From Actinomycetota bacterium (GTDB taxonomy: Bacteria > Actinomycetota > Actinomycetes > Nanopelagicales > Nanopelagicaceae): a stretch of 5,041 bases of DNA. The position numbers and the translations under genes are program-made. Shown here one piece after another: positions 4,053-5,041 of this stretch (its first letter is position 1; every line of letters begins with the position of its first letter). The stretch lies in contig WLHG01000089.1 in NCBI GenBank assembly GCA_009702845.1, forward strand, positions 1-5,041. The letters are read 5' to 3'. The notes beneath the pieces are model-generated. The model was given only the letters and a program-made list of their open reading frames with translations, ran no database searches and was not told the origin of the DNA.

Positions 4053-5041
4053 CTACTTACCGTCCCAGCGCTTCATTTCCTCTGCAAAAGTATCGAGCCC
4101 CATCGGACCAATCTTTAGGGCAAATGTATGGAACTTCTTCATATTAAAGGCTGCGCCGAGTCTCGCCTTGGCATCCTCGCGGGCGCTCATCCAGACGCGT
4201 TCGCCGACTTTGTATGAAATCGCCTGTCCTGGCCACCCCAGGTAACGATCGGTCTCGCTTCGAGAATGATCCTCATCGAGTAACGCCTGTTCGTTAAGTA
4301 TTTTTCGTGAGGATTCGGCGTTCCACACATTGCCGTCGAAATCTGTATAACCAAGATGCATGCCTATATCTACAACAATTCGTGCAGCGCGCAAAGCCTG
4401 TCCAGATAAATATCCCATCTCTATCCCTGGCTCATCAAAGGCGCCGAGTTCATTCATGAAGCGTTCGGCATAGAGAGCCCAGCCCTCGGCATAGCCGCTA
4501 ATAGTCGCGGCCGTACGTTGGAATCGAGTGAGGCGGTCTTTTTCAATTGTCGCCGTCGCGATTTGCAAGTGGTGACCGGGTACGGCTTCGTGATACCAGG
4601 TTGATACCAAGTGCCAACTACTTACTTCATCTTTACCAAGCATGGGAATCCATGTAGTCCCGGGGCGAGTTAAATCCTCAGATGGCGAGTTGTAATACGG
4701 CGCTGATGCGCTGCCTTCAGGAGCTAAGCGAGCTTCACAAACTTTAATTCGCTCATCGATCTCAAAGAATTCGCCATCCATGCGTTTAATTGCTGCATCC
4801 GTGAAATCCTGTAAATACTTAATGACATTGTCTTTACCTTTAATCACATATTTTGGATCGTGATCAAGAACATCGGCAACTTCACGAAGGGTCTTTGCGC
4901 CGGGCTTTATCTGCTCAGCAATAACCCACATCCGCTCGTTTATAGCTCTTAAATCAGCTATTCCCCACTCATATGTAGCGCGCAAATCCAACTTCGCTCC
5001 GGTGAAATATCGTGCCCACACCGCATAACGCTCGGCACCCA
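4053..5041 (-). CDS. DUF885 metallopeptidase-like protein, C-terminal part (runs off right edge)
   Basis: The frame is open to the right edge, giving about 329 residues that begin GAERYAVWARYFTG. This matches the middle of DUF885 proteins, which are usually some 550-600 residues, so the N-terminal two-fifths or so is missing. The GTG at 5021 is an internal valine and not a start. The family signature is present: HEAVPGHHLQ (codons 4592-4563), whose His-Glu and His residues resemble a zinc site. About 28 residues later EGWALYAE (4487-4464) carries the conserved glutamates expected to complete a gluzincin-like centre. The C-terminal PGQAISYKVG segment is also typical. The likely role is hydrolysis of peptides, from family resemblance; substrate and location cannot be judged without the N-terminus. 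All visible signature residues are intact. It lies upstream of actinorhodopsin on the same strand, but the 206-bp gap contains a separate promoter. Confidence 0.92.
   Translation of the reverse strand, partial: GAERYAVWARYFTGAKLDLRATYEWGIADLRAINERMWVIAEQIKPGAKTLREVADVLDHDPKYVIKGKDNVIKYLQDFTDAAIKRMDGEFFEIDERIKVCEARLAPEGSASAPYYNSPSEDLTRPGTTWIPMLGKDEVSSWHLVSTWYHEAVPGHHLQIATATIEKDRLTRFQRTAATISGYAEGWALYAERFMNELGAFDEPGIEMGYLSGQALRAARIVVDIGMHLGYTDFDGNVWNAESSRKILNEQALLDEDHSRSETDRYLGWPGQAISYKVGERVWMSAREDAKARLGAAFNMKKFHTFALKIGPMGLDTFAEEMKRWDGK

Noticed and set aside
5019..5021. GTG at 5021 as the start of the DUF885 gene.
   Set aside because: The frame continues to the window edge with family-typical residues (GAERYA) immediately upstream, so the true start lies outside.
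623..5041. All minus-strand genes as one operon.
   Set aside because: Gaps of about 150 and 206 bp, a strong terminator after actinorhodopsin and a separate promoter before it argue for several units, and the predicted functions do not form one pathway.

Overview
This window looks like chromosome from a free-living freshwater actinobacterium, probably the acI/Nanopelagicales group. The main evidence is a complete actinorhodopsin (xanthorhodopsin-like proton pump), together with moderate base composition, short intergenic gaps and small housekeeping-type genes. The taxonomic call is inference. No rRNA, tRNA, CRISPR array, insertion sequence or phage gene was seen.

Layout, left to right. (1) Positions 1-69 hold the first 23 codons of a minus-strand gene with a signal-peptide-like N-terminus that runs off the left edge. 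(2) Positions 70-270 form a divergent intergenic region with a TCACG/CGTGA inverted repeat, two GGTAACC boxes and four perfectly spaced 16-bp tandem repeats ending at a ribosome binding site. (3) 271-606 (+) encodes a small basic protein with a Lys/Ala-rich tail and a helix-hairpin-helix-like domain. (4) 623-1240 (-) encodes a membrane-anchored DUF305 protein. It converges on the previous gene with only 16 bp between the stop codons. (5) 1390-2706 (-) is metY, O-acetylhomoserine sulfhydrylase. (6) 2752-3012 (-) is an unrecognised 86-residue membrane protein. (7) 3085-3846 (-) is actinorhodopsin, with a recognisable promoter, 5' UTR hairpin, strong ribosome binding site and intrinsic terminator. 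(8) 4053-5041 (-) is the C-terminal part of a DUF885 metallopeptidase-like protein that runs off the right edge.

How the genes work together: apart from the rhodopsin unit, the genes look like independent neighbours and not one pathway. Actinorhodopsin would export protons in light. It keeps the DTE proton-transfer triad, the retinal lysine, a green-tuning leucine and the helix-E glycine that opens the carotenoid-antenna pocket in xanthorhodopsins. No retinal or carotenoid biosynthesis gene lies in the window. The 86-residue membrane protein starts just past the rhodopsin terminator, so it may depend on read-through. MetY makes homocysteine, DUF305 proteins are often tied to copper in the cell envelope, and the DUF885 protein is a probable peptidase.

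I see no convincing new multi-gene system. The parts most worth a second look are the 16-bp repeat array, the histone-tail-like small protein, the rhodopsin control region and the rhodopsin's possible antenna site.
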